DNA of 64,000 nt from Mesorhizobium sp. AR02 (GTDB lineage: Bacteria > Pseudomonadota > Alphaproteobacteria > Rhizobiales > Rhizobiaceae), in assembly GCF_024746835.1 (NCBI RefSeq), contig NZ_CP080530.1:868001-932000 (forward strand). The letters are read 5' to 3'. The notes under the pieces were generated by a model that saw only the letters and a list, made by a program, of their open reading frames with translations, had not been told where the DNA came from and ran no database searches. The position numbers were made by a program, and so were the translations under genes. Shown here one piece after another: positions 9,337 through 19,400 of this stretch (the first letter of the stretch is position 1; the number at the start of each line of letters is the position of its first letter).

Positions 9337-9539
9337 CCTTGGCCTTGCACTAAGTGCCGTCGCCAAGAATCTGCGAGCTTCTGCTGGCGATCAGCCAGAT
9401 GCGGGACGCTTCGGCGTAAGTTCACGCTTTGCTGCCCTTCGTGAGCCCAATTCACCATCTGGTCGCCTCCGTGCGGGGTGTGTTTCCGCCATCGAAGGAC
9501 AAAGCCGCTGGTGATGCAGCCTGTAGACGTTTACAGCTA

Positions 9540-9909
9540 TCGCGGTGGAAGGGATCAGAACTCGCCTGACCGGAGGCAGCCAGCCGTGCGACGGCCTGGT
9601 TGACCGTTCGCACGCCGAGCTTTGCTTTGGCGTTTTCAGATGGAAGGTCAGGTGCGCTTTGAGACGCCGAGGATCTGGCTGACGTCCCAAGGCGACTTGC
9701 CGCGCGCCGTCCATTTCAGGCATTCGAACTCTCGCGGGTTGAGCGTTGCGCCATCCACCACGTGATCGTTGGCGAGCCTGCGCCGCACATGGATATGAAA
9801 GTTGATCGCCACCAGCTGCGATGCCTTTTCATAACGTGGCAGTGACCGCAAAGAGGCGGACGCGACTCGTCGGAAGCAAAGGTCAGCGCCTGCAAACCGG
9901 CCGCGATGA
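9540..9909 (-). pseudogene. LuxR-family quorum-sensing regulator, truncated and frameshifted
   Basis: The minus strand encodes LNPREFECLKWTARGKSPWD followed by VSQILGVSKRT, the standard LuxR/TraR helix-turn-helix, preceded by part of the linker (LVAINFHIHVRRRL). After SKRT the frame breaks; the continuation (ENAKAKLGVRTVNQAVARLA) is in a second frame. The autoinducer-binding domain is absent because IS6-type copy 1 begins at 9910. It is a relic of a TraR/LuxR-type gene of the kind that controls transfer of rhizobial integrative elements. Confidence 0.72.
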
Positions 9910-10717
9910 GGTGCTGTCACATTGATTGAGGGGTAAGGAAATTGAGGTAGCAGCGCGCCCATGACCGTGAGTGCACCGACCTACAAGAACCACCGCTATC
10001 CGATCGAAATCGTGGCCCGTGCTGTCTGGCTCTACTTCCGCTTCAATCTGAGCCTGCGCGATGTCGAGGAAATGCTGTTCGATCGCGGGATGGTCGTTTC
10101 CTACGAGACCATCCGCCGATGGTGCCGAAAGCACGGCCCTGATTATGCGCGCCGCATACGCCGCAAGTCGCCGACGAAAGATGATGTCTGGCACCTGGAT
10201 GAAGTCGTGGTGCGCATCAACGGTCAGAAATGCTGGTTGTGGAGAGCGGTTGATCAGGACGGATATGTGCTCGACGAGATTGTCCAGACGCGTCGCAACA
10301 GCAAGGCCGCCAAGCGCCTGCTGACGCGACTTCTGAAGAAGCAGGGTCTGCCGCCAAAGCGTACGATCACCGACAAACTGCGCTCCTACGGGGCGGCCCA
10401 ACGCCAGGTCATGCCGAACGTGGAACACCGCTCGCATAAAGGCTTGAACAACCGGGCGGAGAATTCTCATCTGCCGTTCCGAAAACGGGAACGAACGCGA
10501 CAGGGTTTCCGGTCGGTCGGCTCATTGCAGCATTTCGTGTCGATCTTCTCCGCCGTCCGAAATCTCTTCGTCCCATCCCAGACCAACCGCTCCGCAGCAC
10601 AAATTCGAACCCATCGACGCCAGGCAATGGCCGCGTGGGAAGCCGTGAGTGCACGGCCTGCCTGAAAAGCGCGGTGTCGGCCTCACGCGGCCACATTTCA
10701 AACAACGTGACAACGCC
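9910..10717 (+). mobile_element. IS6-family insertion sequence, copy 1
   Basis: An 808-bp element with related ends: GGTGCTGTCACATTGATTGA on the left and, reading inward from the right, GGCGTTGTCACGTTGTTTGA. It carries one transposase gene. The 8 bases on each side do not match, so it is not a simple insertion; one side interrupts a luxR relic and the other an IS66 transposase, implying recombination between IS copies with loss of DNA. Confidence 0.88.
9961..10665 (+). CDS. IS6-family transposase (copy 1)
   Basis: A 234-residue IS6/IS26-type transposase, complete in length. It has the N-terminal helix-turn-helix region (LSLRDVEEMLFDRG), then the DDE core: DVWHLDEVVVRINGQ (first Asp), ITDKLRSYGAA (second Asp) and NNRAENSHLPFRKRERTRQGF (third acidic residue, Glu). 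It mediates replicative or conservative transposition and cointegrate formation, which explains the rearranged junctions in this window. Copies at 28330 and 30404 are nearly identical. Confidence 0.93.
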   Translation: MTVSAPTYKNHRYPIEIVARAVWLYFRFNLSLRDVEEMLFDRGMVVSYETIRRWCRKHGPDYARRIRRKSPTKDDVWHLDEVVVRINGQKCWLWRAVDQDGYVLDEIVQTRRNSKAAKRLLTRLLKKQGLPPKRTITDKLRSYGAAQRQVMPNVEHRSHKGLNNRAENSHLPFRKRERTRQGFRSVGSLQHFVSIFSAVRNLFVPSQTNRSAAQIRTHRRQAMAAWEAVSARPA

Positions 10718-11279
10718 CTATCGGGTTGAGAGACAGGCGCGGGACGAAAAACCGGACAGCGGTGAAACGCAGGCCGACTGCATTCGCCGCTTTCGCCAGA
10801 AACGCAGCGTCCCCATCCTCAATGCTCTCAAGGAATGGCTCGACGAAATCGCCCCGAAGGTCTTGCCCGACAGCAAGCTCGGCGATGCCGTATCCTACAC
10901 CCTGAACCAGTGGGAGTATCTGACGCGCTACACCGAAGATGGCAGGATGCCGATCGACAATAATCTTCTGGAGCGTGACATCAGAATTTTTGCCACTGGC
11001 CGAAAAAGTTGGTTGTTCAGCGACACCGTCGAAGGAGCCAAGGCCAGCGCTGTCATCTGCAGCCTGATGTTGACCTGTCGGGCCTGCGGCGTCGAGCCCT
11101 TAGCGTGGTTGCGCCGCGTCCTCACCGAATTGCCTCAGCGCGCCGAAGACGCCGATATCACCGATCTTCTGCCCTTCAACTTCCCCAAAACCGCCGCAGC
11201 CTGATCCGACATCATGCGTCCGTCTGAAGGCGATCGGGCATCGCAAGAGACGTCAACGTGCGTGGAAATGAGCGTTTAC
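10718..11279 (+). pseudogene. IS66 transposase (TnpC) 3' remnant with right end
   Basis: From just after IS6 copy 1 the plus strand reads the last ~160 residues of an IS66 TnpC (IPNDNN-type motif: GRMPIDNNLLERDIRIFATG, then GAKASAVICSLMLTCRACG), closely similar to the C-terminus of the complete IS66 element at 25704-28288. Its right end (GTGGAAATGAGCGTTTAC, 11262-11279) matches the IS66 terminal repeat. The 5' two thirds and the left end are gone. Confidence 0.85.
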
Positions 11280-11388
11280 CCTTGAACCAGACGACAACAT
11301 GCAGCCCGGCATCGGCGCCCTCAATAGCGATCCTGTGTCCGAACCCGTGTCGGAGGGGCGTTCAGCAGAGTCTCTCGGCACTCACCAT

Positions 11389-12150
11389 TCAGCGGCGCAC
11401 GCGGCGCACTGACTTCCATAGGCGCCGCCCTCGATAAGAGAGGCCAGTGCTTGCTGCTCGGTCATCCGAGAAAGCCTGTCCAACAGCTGTTTGGCTATCG
11501 CGAAGACCTTCAGCAAATCCGGCGGCAACGCGAGATAGCCGATGCGCAACATGGGTAAGAGCGTCTTGAAATCGTACCCAGATAAATGACATTGCTGCCG
11601 CGCTCCAGACTATGCAGTGGGGGCACCGGATTGATGTCGTAGCGGTACTCGCTGTCGTAATCGTCCGTCTATCACATAGGCGTCGTTGCGCCGCGCCCAG
11701 TCCAGTAGCTGATGCCGGCGCGAGATCGGCATAACGCCGCCCAGCGGGAACTAATGTGAGGCGTGACATAGGCCAGCCGCGCCTCGAAGCTTGCCAGTTG
11801 ATCCGTCTCAAGACCATCACCATCGAGAGCAATCGGGATCGGCGATGCACCTGTGCTGGCGAAGATTTGACGCGCCGTCCTGTAGCACGGGTTCTCCACG
11901 AAGAATCGGTCGGCTGGATCAAGCAGCAGGCGCGCGCAAAAATCCAGTTCGATCTGCTCAAAGGTCGCAGCTCAACGTTCGGGTGCGCCAAAGATAGCCC
12001 TGCAATGCCTGGCGCAATCCTTGCGATCCGGGCGGATCACACTCAGTTCGATCGCCAGATTGCGGGATGACGGCAACGAACTGTCGATTTCATCGACACG
12101 GCCAAGTATCTGATCGCTGAGCTGGTAGATCTGGCGCCGTCGACGAGGAC
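11389..12150 (-). pseudogene. MocR/PdxR-type (GntR + aminotransferase fold) regulator, decayed
   Basis: Pieces of one protein appear in several minus-strand frames. Near 12100 lies a GntR-like helix-turn-helix end (VDEIDSSLPSSRNLAIELSV). Then come aminotransferase-fold segments: VENPCYRTARQIFAS, PIALDGDGLETDQ, LAYVTPHI, and DDYDSEYRYDINPVPPLHSL followed by SNVIYLGTIS (the PLP-lysine region of MocR proteins). Several frameshifts and a deletion between the two domains show it is dead. The partner genes it once controlled are not present. Confidence 0.68.
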
Positions 12151-12458
12151 CTCCTCCGCCTCTCGGTCTCGGTAAGGCAGCGCAGGACTCGGTGCCTTTC
12201 GAACGTCGTTGTTGACGTGCACTTTGAGCCCGTCCTGGATCAGATTAGCAGGCGAAAAACGAGCTCGACCAATTGAGCAAATTCGGGTTGGCGCGCGGTC
12301 GCGCAGCCGCCGCTTCACCTGGCCTGGCCTTTCCGGCACCACCGCCGATCGTGTTCCCTCAGACCAGCAAGTGCCGACGCTCAGACCCGTGCCCATGAGC
12401 TCTCAGATTGCGCGTCGGCGAAGAATAGGCTGTCGCTCGGATCTGCGATTCAGCGTTA
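12151..12458. other. Intergenic stretch, no gene recognised
   Basis: About 300 bp between the MocR relic and the syrB-like gene. No supported feature. Confidence 0.4.
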
Positions 12459-13142
12459 TTACAGCCCCAGCTTCCTCTTCAGTTCCGTGTTCTCCTTGCG
12501 CAGGCGTTCCGCGAGTAGGCTCTTCAGTCGCTTGTTTTCTTCCTCGAGCGCGACCAGGTCCTTCAGATTGTCACCATCCGATGCAGGCGCCGCAGCCTTC
12601 TTCCATTGGTAGTAGGTCTGTTCCGAGATGCCGGCCTGCTTTACGGCGTTCTTGTGAGTGGCGCCGCCACTGATAGACTTCTCGATCTGCGCGAGCTTCT
12701 GGGCGCGATCCCTTTCAGAGTAGATCTTCCGCCTGGTCGGCACGGCCGCTGCTGGTGCTTCCTCCGTCTGAGACGCCGTATTGGCGCCATTCTTCCGAGC
12801 AGGCAGCTTAGGCTCAGCCTTCGCCTTCCGCGACCGTGGGGCTTTCTTCTTTTTAGGCGTCTCCACTTTGGCTGCCGGTTCCGTTGCAGTTTTTACTGAT
12901 TCAGCGTCCAGGGGATTTGCCATGAGGTGCTCCGCTCGCGGTATGTGCATGTGTTCAGCATCAAGCGCTACGACACTAGAGTCAACAAGGCGACGATTTG
13001 GCAACTCCATCTCCTTGAGTTCCCTTGTTGTCTCGGCCATTGCTGCGGAGAGATCGACATCGCTCCAGAGGGAACGACCCCGTTTTTGAGAACTGCGCTT
13101 CTGTCTGATCTCCACAGTGAACGGTCGAGTCTGCCGCCTCAT
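12459..13142 (-). CDS. SyrB-like protein with an N-terminal extension
   Basis: The last ~147 residues match rhizobial SyrB proteins: a Lys/Ala/Pro-rich basic segment (AKVETPKKKKAPRSRKAKAE), then RRKIYSERDRAQKLAQIEKS, the helix-turn-helix-like KQAGISEQTYYQWKK (also seen in IS3/IS2 OrfA proteins), and a C-terminal coiled coil (LVALEEENKRLKSLLAERLR). SyrB in Sinorhizobium is a negative regulator acting on syrM. Before this there are ~73 extra residues beginning MRRQTRPFTVEIRQKRSSQK. The start at 13142 was chosen because AAGGAAG lies 6-8 bases upstream; an internal ATG at 12923 also has a GGAG and would give a standard SyrB length. Function as a symbiotic repressor is inferred. Confidence 0.72.
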   Translation of the reverse strand: MRRQTRPFTVEIRQKRSSQKRGRSLWSDVDLSAAMAETTRELKEMELPNRRLVDSSVVALDAEHMHIPRAEHLMANPLDAESVKTATEPAAKVETPKKKKAPRSRKAKAEPKLPARKNGANTASQTEEAPAAAVPTRRKIYSERDRAQKLAQIEKSISGGATHKNAVKQAGISEQTYYQWKKAAAPASDGDNLKDLVALEEENKRLKSLLAERLRKENTELKRKLGL

Positions 13143-13573
13143 AGTTTCTTCCTTGTTAGACACGAATTGCGCAGGAAGTCGCGGCGGACGACGGTTGAAC
13201 GTCTGGCGCTACCTCTGTCGCCCCGAGCTATATGGATCCGACCGCCCGAGCAAGCCTGCTGACGACACACACCCTGAACAGACCGGTCCCTATGAGCAGG
13301 CAGGCTACTCCATCTCGGGTCGTGTCCCATCAGGTTCTCTAATCGCCTTTGTCAACGGGCTCCTTTCTCCTCGTTGATGCAGCGCGTGCCGGGCTCAGGG
13401 TTCTCTCCGGGGTCGATCGCAAGGATCGCCGCTTGTTTGCGTTGGAACGGGTGGGTCGAAGTGGTGTTCGCGGTTCCGTTGGACCGCATGCGTGGGAGCG
13501 ACCTCATCCGTGCAGCGTCCCGGCAAGGACGCATCTCGGGAATTGGAGTTGTTAGGGAATCGAAAGCTCCTCC
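13143..13573. other. Intergenic stretch, no gene recognised
   Basis: About 430 bp upstream of the syrB-like gene; open frames present on both strands but none recognised. Confidence 0.4.
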
Positions 13574-13706
13574 TCAGGCTGCAGCAGCAGAGTGGAGGAA
13601 CGGCTCGTTCGTCTTCCACATGGCGTGGAGGATAACGGCGAGCTTGCACGCCACCGCGATCTTCGCCTTCTTGAAGCCTGCGCCCTTGGCGGCGAGTCTT
13701 GATAGA
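13574..13706 (-). pseudogene. IS110-family transposase, C-terminal remnant
   Basis: The minus strand ends LAAKGAGFKKAKIAVACKLA followed by VILHAMWKTNEPF and a stop. The 'KKAxxAxARKLAVILHxMW' end is characteristic of the transposase_20 domain of IS110 enzymes. Everything upstream is missing. Confidence 0.65.
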
Positions 13707-13786
13707 CCGGAATGCCGAGCTACCGGAGCATATCAAAGCCATTGCCCGCTCCGACCGAATATGTGCGGCGATGTGACGATCCAATT

Positions 13787-13966
13787 CTTGCGCGTCCGAG
13801 TTCTTCGCGCTCACACTCGCGCAGGCGCCAACGATCATCAAGGATGTCGCCACGTGACTGCGATCTGGCGCGATGTTGCCAAGGCGGTGGCCGCCCGATC
13901 GGTAGATGAACCCGAGGCGAGCGCGCCTTGATGCGTGATGATCTCAAGAGGGCATTGGCGCTGTAG
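13787..13966 (+). pseudogene. HipA-like toxin kinase, C-terminal remnant (copy A)
   Basis: Reading across three plus-strand frames gives [20 protein letters not shown], then VTAIWRDVAKAVAARSV, then RDDLKRALAL and a stop. This aligns along its length with the HipA C-terminus at 50130-50290 ([20 protein letters not shown]...[10 protein letters not shown]). Two frameshifts lie within 180 bp. It is a relic of a HipBA-type toxin-antitoxin gene. Confidence 0.6.
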
Positions 13967-14206
13967 GCCTCCTCCGCTGTTTCGGACCATCAGGGGCCAA
14001 TCCCGGCTCGGCTGCTGCTAACGTTGATATCAAAATCTTGATGATGGGCACCGACACTGACCGTTCAGGAGGGTGGCCATCCCTCGTCTGAGTCGCTCAC
14101 CATTCCATCATCTTGAATAAGGTGTCGCTATCCGATGCTGGCCTCCGCCCGCCAGCATTTACACCCTCGTGAATTCCAATTTGATTCTGCTCAACCGCAG
14201 CATGCC
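13967..14206. other. Spacer downstream of kup
   Basis: No gene or clear terminator recognised. Confidence 0.35.
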
Positions 14207-16126
14207 CTAAATCGTCACCTGCGACCCGATCTCGACGACACGTCCGGTCGGGATCTGAAAATACTCCGTTGCGTCGGCCGCCGTGCGCGCCAGCCCGATG
14301 AACAGCTTGTCCTGCCAAACCGGCATGCCGGAATTGGGCGAAGCCTTGAGCGAGCGCCGCGACAGGAAGAACGATGTCGTCATGATGTCGAACTTCCAGC
14401 CCTGCTTGCGGCAGATCGCCAGCGCGCGCGGGATGTTGGGCTGCTCCATGTAGCCGAACGTCAACGTCACTCGCATGAACAGCTCGTTGACCGTTTCCAT
14501 CTTGACGCGCTCGCTGTCGGGCACGACAGGCTGAGGTGCCGTCACCACCGAAAGGATGACGTTCTGCTCATGCAGCGCCTTGTAGTGCTTCAGGCTGTGC
14601 ATCAGCGCGGTCGGTGCACTGAGCGGGTCGCTGGTCAGGAACACGGCGGTGCCGGACACCAGCTGCGGCTTCTTCTTCAAGAGATTGCCGGCAAGGAAAT
14701 CGAGCGGGATCTCGTTGCGACGGGTCTTGTCAAACAGATAGCGGCTGCCCCTCAACCACGTCCACATAGCCAGCACAATGGTGAAGGCCGCGGCCAGCGA
14801 AGCCCAGCCGCCCTCGAACACCTTGACGATGTTGGAGGCAAAGAAGCCGACATCGATGAAGCCGAACAGCGCCGTCAGCGAGACTGCCAGCCACAGCTGC
14901 CATTTCCAGATGCGCGTCATGACGACATAGAGCAGCACCGTCGTCACCAGCATGTTGCCGGTCACCGAAATACCATAGGCCGACGCCAGCTTGCTGGACT
15001 CACCAAAACCGACGACCAGCATCATCACCACCAGCGCCAGCAAGAGGTTGACGCGCGGCATGTAGATCTGGCCGGACTGCCTTTCCGATGTGTGCAGGAT
15101 TTCCAGGCGCGGCAGCATGTTGAGCTGCACCGCCTGCCTGGTCAGCGAAAAGGCGCCAGAGATGACCGCCTGGCTGGCGATCACCGTCGCGGCCGTTGCC
15201 AGCACGACCATCGGGATCAGCGTCCAGCCCTCGTTCATCTCGAAGAACGGATGGCCGACCACGCCGTTCTTTGCCAGCACGAAGGCGCCTTGCCCGGCAT
15301 AATTGAGCAGCAGGCAGGGAAACACGATCGCCAGCCAGGCGAGCACGATCGGCTTGCGGCCGAAATGGCCTAGATCGGCATAGAGCGCTTCGGCGCCGGT
15401 GACCGCGAGGAAGATGGCGCCGATGGTAACGAAGGCGACGTCGGGCGAATTAATCAGAAAGGCGACGATGTAGTGTGGGCTCACCGCCCACAGGATTTCA
15501 GGATCGGCGATGATGTGGTTGAGACCGGAAAGGCCAATGGCCAGGAACCATACTGCGGTCACCGGGCCGGACACCAACCCCACCCCGCCCGTGCCAAAGC
15601 GCTGCACCGCAAACACCATGGCAAGGATGACCAGCGTCAGCGGCACGACATAAGGCTGGAAGGTCGGCGTGACGACATTCATGCCCTCGACCGCCGACAG
15701 CACCGAAATCGCCGGCGTGATGACGGCGTCACCGAAAAACAGCGATGCCCCGACGATGCCGATGCCGAGCATCAGCGCCGAGCGCTTCGGAAAACTGCCC
15801 TGCGCCAGCGCCATCAGCGACAGCACGCCGCCCTCGCCGCGGTTGTCGGCGCGCAGCACGAACATGATATATTTGATGGTGACGATAATCGTCAGCGACC
15901 AGATGATCAGCGACAGAACGCCGAGAATATCGCCGCGCTGGGCGACATTGCCGCCCGACGACGCCACCAGCGCCTCGCGAAAGGCGTAGATCGGGCTGGT
16001 ACCGATATCCCCATAGACGACACCGAGCGCGCCCAGCATCAGAACCTTGGTGCTGTGCTGCTCGACTTCCGAATGGCTCGATTGTTCGACGGGTTCTGCC
16101 TCACTACCAGTATTGGTAAGGGCCAT
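14207..16126 (-). CDS. kup: KUP/HAK-type potassium uptake protein
   Basis: A membrane K+ importer (probably H+ coupled). The protein (639 residues from the chosen start) begins the conserved domain with LMLGALGVVYGDIGTSPIYA, the KUP signature, and has about twelve hydrophobic segments up to residue ~450, followed by a cytoplasmic C-terminal domain ending VVEIGSQVTI. The start at 16126 was chosen because GGAG lies 8 bases before that ATG; the upstream GTG at 16135 would overlap the ribosome site. It looks intact and resembles chromosomal Kup of alphaproteobacteria, so it is an unusual well-kept gene among relics. Whether it is a symbiotic paralogue cannot be told from the sequence. Confidence 0.93.
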   Translation of the reverse strand: MALTNTGSEAEPVEQSSHSEVEQHSTKVLMLGALGVVYGDIGTSPIYAFREALVASSGGNVAQRGDILGVLSLIIWSLTIIVTIKYIMFVLRADNRGEGGVLSLMALAQGSFPKRSALMLGIGIVGASLFFGDAVITPAISVLSAVEGMNVVTPTFQPYVVPLTLVILAMVFAVQRFGTGGVGLVSGPVTAVWFLAIGLSGLNHIIADPEILWAVSPHYIVAFLINSPDVAFVTIGAIFLAVTGAEALYADLGHFGRKPIVLAWLAIVFPCLLLNYAGQGAFVLAKNGVVGHPFFEMNEGWTLIPMVVLATAATVIASQAVISGAFSLTRQAVQLNMLPRLEILHTSERQSGQIYMPRVNLLLALVVMMLVVGFGESSKLASAYGISVTGNMLVTTVLLYVVMTRIWKWQLWLAVSLTALFGFIDVGFFASNIVKVFEGGWASLAAAFTIVLAMWTWLRGSRYLFDKTRRNEIPLDFLAGNLLKKKPQLVSGTAVFLTSDPLSAPTALMHSLKHYKALHEQNVILSVVTAPQPVVPDSERVKMETVNELFMRVTLTFGYMEQPNIPRALAICRKQGWKFDIMTTSFFLSRRSLKASPNSGMPVWQDKLFIGLARTAADATEYFQIPTGRVVEIGSQVTI

Positions 16127-16328
16127 GGACGACACTCCGATAAGCGCGCGGTCCTCTACGCTTGCTGCACTGCAATATCAAGTGCCGTCGCGTAATGACT
16201 CCGTTCTGGCATTGCCAGTCTTCCGCTTGGCAGACTCATCAACCTCGAAGAGAGCGTGAGATCATTGTGAGACCATACTAAAGCTGCGGCTAGGACGCGC
16301 TCGCCATGCTGTCCTGGCGGGCACGTTG

Positions 16329-16361
16329 TCGTCAGGTTCTCGACAGCTTCCCTATGTCAGA
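16329..16361 (+). promoter_or_regulatory. tts box (TtsI-binding promoter) of the effector gene
   Basis: The segment contains GTCAGGTTCTCGACAGCTT followed after 7 bases by TCA, matching the rhizobial tts box (GTCAGcTTnTCGaAAGCTn...TCA) with few mismatches. It lies about 48 bp before the effector start and in the right direction. TtsI is the NodD/flavonoid-induced activator of rhizobial type III secretion genes. Confidence 0.82.
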
Positions 16362-16408
16362 TCCAAGCCCAGCTTCAAACGGGCTTGTATTGCTGAAAGT
16401 GAGAACGG

Positions 16409-19400
16409 ATGGATTTCACCTCGACCAAGCGGGTGCGCGGACAATCGAACAGGACCGGCCTGCAAGAGAGCTCACGTGCGGCTCCGTCCGCAGGTGCGGC
16501 GGCATTTGAGCGGCAACTGAGCGCGATCGCCAATTCAGATGGAGGTGGTGGAGCAATGCCGGCCGGCTCGGCGCCGCCGCCGGCTCAGTCAACGGGGCTT
16601 GGCAGCAACCAGTCTCCTTATCCCCAGGATGCTCCGCTTATTTTGGGGCTCAGGGAAGCCCTCATCAAGAGCAAAGCCTCCGGGTGCACCGTCAATGTCT
16701 ATGTACGTTCTCTTCTCAGCTTTGGCCGCTGGCTCTTCGCAAACAACAAAGATTCCATTAAGGATCGGCTCGACAAGCAGTCGCTGACCGAGGATGCGCG
16801 CGAGTTCATCGGAAAGGGCGATCCCGCGAGACTCCTTACGGCAATAGGTCATCTCCGGACCTCGCAGTCGACGGGGGGCGTCGTGCCGATCCCAGGCCGC
16901 GTTGAGTTGACTCCGTATCTTCAGGACGCGGCTCTCATCGAAGAGTATAGAAACCAAACCCCGACACATAGCGGCAGGAGGCATGCAACTGCTCTCAGGA
17001 GCTTCAGTGACTACCTGCGTCAAAACAACAAGAAGGGCATTGCTGGTCGGCTTTTCGGCGGGGCCTTGGATGGAGATGTCAAGGACTATAAGGAGGACGC
17101 CGGTGATCAGACCATCAGTTCCGCACTGGCTCATCTTCGAAAATCGGACGCCGGCGTTAAAGCGATGAATCTCGAGCGCCATATTCCCCTCGTTCCTGAT
17201 CCCGAGGACGCGGCACTGATGGACCCGAGGCGGATCGGCGAGGCGATTGCGCAGCACAGCGCGTCGCAGGAAGCTGGCAGTTGGCTTGCTGCGGCAGCCC
17301 ACGATCAGGATGTGCCTTTGGAGCTGATGGACGAACAGGGCCCGTCGTCCTCAGCGCTGCGGCCGGCTCAGTCAACTCGGCTTCGGAACCAGCCTCTTTA
17401 TCCTCAGGATGCTCCGCTTGTTTTTGGGCTTAAGGACGCCCTACTCAAGGGCAACGCCTCCAAGCACACCGCCAAGAATACTGTACGTTCTCTTCTCAGC
17501 TTTGGCCGCTGGGTCTTCGCAAACAACAAAGATCCCATTGAGGATCGGCTCGACCACGGGTCGCTGACCGATGATGCGCGCGAGTTCATCGGAAAGGGCG
17601 ATCCCGCGAGACTCCTTACGGGGATAGGTCATCTCCGGACCGCGCAGTCGACGGGCGGAATCGTGCCGATCCCAGGTCGCGTTGAGTTGACTCCGTATCC
17701 GGAGGACGCGGCTCTCATCAAAGAGTACAGGGATAAAGCACCGACGCAGATCGGCAAAGGTGATGCAAACGCTCTTAGGAGCTTCAGTGACTACCTGCGT
17801 CAAAACAACAAGAAGGGCATTGCTGGTCGGCTTTCCGGCAAGGCGTTGGATGGAGATGTCGAGGCCTATAAGGAGGACGCCGATGGTAATCGGAGCATCG
17901 GTTCCGCACTGACTCATCTCCGAGAATCGCACGCCGGCGCTAAAGCGATGGAGCTCGAGCGCCATATTCCCCCCGTTCCTGATCCCGAGGACGCGGCACT
18001 GATGGAGCCGAGGCGGGGCGACGAGGCGATTGCGCTGCACAGCGCGTCGCAGGAAGCTGGCAGTTGGCCAAAGGAGCTTCCTGCGGCAGACCACGATCAG
18101 GATGTGCGTTTGGAGCTGATGGACGAACCCGGCCCGTCGTCTTCGGCGCCGCAGCAGACTCAGTCAGCTCGGCTTCGAAGGAACCAGCCTCTTTATCCCC
18201 AGGATGCTCCGCTTATTTCGGGCCTCAGGGAAGCCCTCATCAAGGGCAACGCCTCCGAGCACACCGCCAACGACTATGTAGGTTCTCTTCTCAGCTTTGG
18301 CCGCTGGCTCTTCGCAAACAACAAAGATCCCATTAAGGATCGGCTCGACCACGGGTCGCTGACCGAGGATGCGCGCGAGTTCATCGGAAAGCGTAATCCC
18401 AAGACACTCCTTCCGGCAATAAATCATCTCCGGACCTCGCAGTCGACGGGCGGAATCGCGACGATCGCAGGCCGCGCTGAGTTGACTCCGCATCCGGAGG
18501 ACGCGGCTCTCATCGCCGCTCTCATCAAAGAGTACAGAGACAAAGCAGCGATACAGACCGGCAAAAGGAATGCAACTGCTCTCAGGAGCTTCAGTGACTA
18601 CCTGCGTCAAAACAATAAGAAGAGCATTGCTGGTCGGCTTTCCGGCAAGGCGTTGAATGGAGATGTCAAGAGCTATAGGAAGGACGCCGGTGGTGATCCA
18701 AGGATCGGTTCCGCACTGAATTATCTGCGACAATCGGACACCGGCGCTAAAGCGATTGAGCGCGAGCGCCACATTCCTCTCGTTCCTGATCCCGAGAACG
18801 CGGGATTGATCGAGCCGACGCGGGTCGGCGACGCCGCTGCGCAGCGCAGCGCGTCGCAGGAAGCTGGCGCTTGGCCAAAGGAGCTTGCTGCGGCAGCCCA
18901 CGATCAGGATGTGCGTTTGGAGCTGATGGACGAACCCGGGCTGTCGTCTTCGGCACCGCAGCCGGCTCAGTCAGCTCGGCCTCGCAGGAAGCAGCAGCCT
19001 CGGCCGCAGCCGCCTCTCTATCCCCAGGATGCTTCTCTTATTTTGGGCCTTGAGCAGGCTCTCATCAATGGTGGTGTCGCCGAACTCACCGTCAAGAACA
19101 ATGTTAGTATTCTTCGCCGGTTTGGTGGCTGGCTCTTCGCAAATCACAAACCGAGCCTTGTTGCTCGGCTCGACAGCAAGTCGCTGAGCGATGGCGGTGA
19201 GGTGCTCGAGTTCATCAGAAAGGGTGATCCCAGGAAACTCGTTGCGGCAATAGGTCATCTCCGGACCTTGCGGTCGACGGGCGTCGTGCCGATCGCAGGC
19301 CGCGCTAAGCTGAATCCTCCCCCCCCCCAGAACGTGACGCTCATCAACTCCGAAAACGCGGCACCGATGGAGCGGAGGCGGGTCGGCGACGCCGCTGCGC

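Noticed and set aside
9910..10717. Searching for 8-bp target duplications to call each IS6 copy a simple insertion
   Set aside because: Flanking octamers differ at all three full copies; cointegrate resolution or deletion explains them better.
14135..16195. Long plus-strand frames opposite kup (412 and 240 codons)
   Set aside because: Compositionally odd (His/Arg/Gln rich) antisense shadows of the well-conserved kup gene.
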